Origin: Calditrichia bacterium
GTDB taxonomy: Bacteria; Calditrichota; Calditrichia; RBG-13-44-9; J042
Direction: 5' to 3'
Length of the DNA stretch: 5,789 nt
Assembly (NCBI GenBank): GCA_030430345.1
Contig: JAUIFT010000219.1
Span: 1-5,789, forward strand
This document shows, piece by piece, positions 4,665-5,789 of this stretch (the first letter of the stretch is position 1; the number at the start of each line of letters is the position of its first letter). Made by a program: the position numbers and the translations under genes. A model generated the notes under the pieces. The model was not told the origin of the DNA. It made no database searches and was given only the letters and a program-made list of their open reading frames with translations.

Positions 4665-5789
4665 ATGGAATCTTCCGCATCAAAAAATTTTGTTATCAGT
4701 GAAGAAATATACAAGGTCCTGCTGGAATCCGCTTCCGAGGGAATGATTGTGGTGGATAAGTCCGGCATTATCCAACTGGTCAATAAAAAAGCGGGAGAGA
4801 TGTTTGGCTATAAGCGCGGAGCGCTGATTGGTAAACCGGTGGAAGTTTTAATGCCGGCCTCCATTCGTAATATACATGCAAATTACCGCGATTCGTTTTA
4901 TGATGACCCTTCCCAGCGGCCCATGGGCACCGGACGTTACCTGGTAGGATTGCGGGAAAACGGTGGCGAATTTCCCATTGAAGTCAGTCTGACCCCAATC
5001 CACACTGGCGGAAAAACGTTAATAATGGCCTTTATCACGGATATTACCGCGCGGCGTATTGCTGAAGAAAAAGCAAAGTTACACGAGCAGCAGTTGTTGC
5101 AAGCCGATAAAATGGCCACCCTGGGAATTTTGGTTTCCGGTGTCGCCCATGAGATTAACAATCCTACCGGATTTATTCTCCTCAATGGTAAAATTTTCTC
5201 CCGTATGTGGGACGATCTCCAGCCGATCCTGGAACAGCACTACGATGAGAATGGGGATTTTATGCTGGCCGGCATGCCTTATACCCGCGCCAATAAAAAA
5301 ATTGGGCAATTAATTAACGGGGTTAGCGAAGGCGCGGAAAGGATCCGGAAAATTGTAAAAAGTCTGAAAGACTTTGCCCGCCAGGATGCCGGTGATTTGA
5401 ATGAGAGGGTTAATCTGAATTCCGTGATTGAAACCGGAATGATTATCCTGAACAATCTCATCAAAAAATCGACCGATCACTTTACGGTCGATGCTCAGGA
5501 AAACCTGCCGGATATCCGTGGGAATTCCCAGCAACTGGAACAGGTACTGATAAACCTGGTTACTAATGCCTGCCAGGCGTTACCGGGGCCGGATAGCAAG
5601 TTGACGGTCTCGACAAGCTATACGCCAGAGAATGAATCGGTATTGTTGATTGTAAAAGATGATGGGGATGGTATTTCCGAAGAGAACCTGAAGCGAATTA
5701 TGGATCCTTTCTTTACGACGAAACAAAGTATTGGCGGTACCGGGCTGGGATTATCAATTTGTTACAATATTATTACCAATCATGGCGGC
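4665..5789 (+). CDS. Soluble PAS-domain sensor histidine kinase (C-terminus off right edge)
   Basis: 375 codons are visible with no stop; the frame leaves the window just after the G2 box. An N-terminal PAS domain spans about residues 14-127 (EGMIVVDKSGIIQLVN; FGY..GALIGKPVEVLMP; ending FITDIT). A short linker helix follows, then the HisKA H-box SGVAHEINNP with phospho-acceptor His162. The HATPase_c domain shows the N-box NLVTNACQAL (297-306), G1 DDGDGI (332-337), F-box DPFFTTK (347-353) and G2 GTGLGLSI (358-365), so all visible catalytic boxes are intact. No membrane segment or signal peptide is seen, so it should sense an intracellular or PAS-bound cue in the cytoplasm. The stretch between the H-box and RIRKIVKSLKDFAR (226-239) is some 20-25 residues longer than in typical HisKA domains and includes YDENGDFMLAGMPY. 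A partner response regulator or receiver domain may lie beyond the right edge. Confidence 0.96.
   Translation, partial: MESSASKNFVISEEIYKVLLESASEGMIVVDKSGIIQLVNKKAGEMFGYKRGALIGKPVEVLMPASIRNIHANYRDSFYDDPSQRPMGTGRYLVGLRENGGEFPIEVSLTPIHTGGKTLIMAFITDITARRIAEEKAKLHEQQLLQADKMATLGILVSGVAHEINNPTGFILLNGKIFSRMWDDLQPILEQHYDENGDFMLAGMPYTRANKKIGQLINGVSEGAERIRKIVKSLKDFARQDAGDLNERVNLNSVIETGMIILNNLIKKSTDHFTVDAQENLPDIRGNSQQLEQVLINLVTNACQALPGPDSKLTVSTSYTPENESVLLIVKDDGDGISEENLKRIMDPFFTTKQSIGGTGLGLSICYNIITNHGG

Noticed and set aside
5079..5534. Several overlapping minus-strand open frames opposite the kinase
   Set aside because: They are shadows of the kinase, which has all canonical H, N, G1, F and G2 boxes in its frame.

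Overview
The window looks like chromosomal DNA of a Gram-negative bacterium, most likely a pseudomonad-type proteobacterium (Pseudomonadota). Coding DNA has medium GC and the intergenic DNA is AT-rich. The signs are a predicted beta-barrel outer membrane protein with a signal peptide, a periplasmic LolA-type protein, an AraC regulator with the arabinose-binding-type N-terminal domain common in proteobacteria, and clear Shine-Dalgarno (SD) sequences. I lean towards a gammaproteobacterium, but no rRNA or marker gene is present to settle this.

Left part (1-1843, minus strand): two closely spaced genes read leftward. The first encodes a periplasmic protein of the 'outer membrane lipoprotein-sorting' family (LolA-like fold). 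The second encodes a predicted outer membrane beta-barrel protein that runs off the left edge. Such pairs often sit with an RND/MMPL-type exporter and are thought to move lipids or other hydrophobic compounds across the envelope; no exporter lies inside this window.

Middle (1844-3140): an AT-rich divergent intergenic region separates that pair from an AraC-family regulator on the plus strand. The arrangement suggests that the regulator controls the envelope genes, itself, or both. The regulator's leader has a tandem 14-bp repeat against its start codon and no visible SD.

Right part (3141-5789, plus strand): a GNAT acetyltransferase whose SD lies in the 3' arm of a 7-bp hairpin; a small exported or membrane-anchored protein of unknown function with a strong SD; about 400 bp without a convincing gene, holding a GC-rich, MITE/REP-like structured element flanked by a 7-bp direct repeat; and a soluble PAS-HisKA-HATPase histidine kinase cut by the right edge. 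Its dimerisation domain is longer than usual.

I see no CRISPR array, tRNA, rRNA, transposase or phage gene. Most of the window is ordinary. The points worth a second look are the structured element at 4289-4388, the hairpin over the acetyltransferase start, and the regulator/LolA-like/barrel module.
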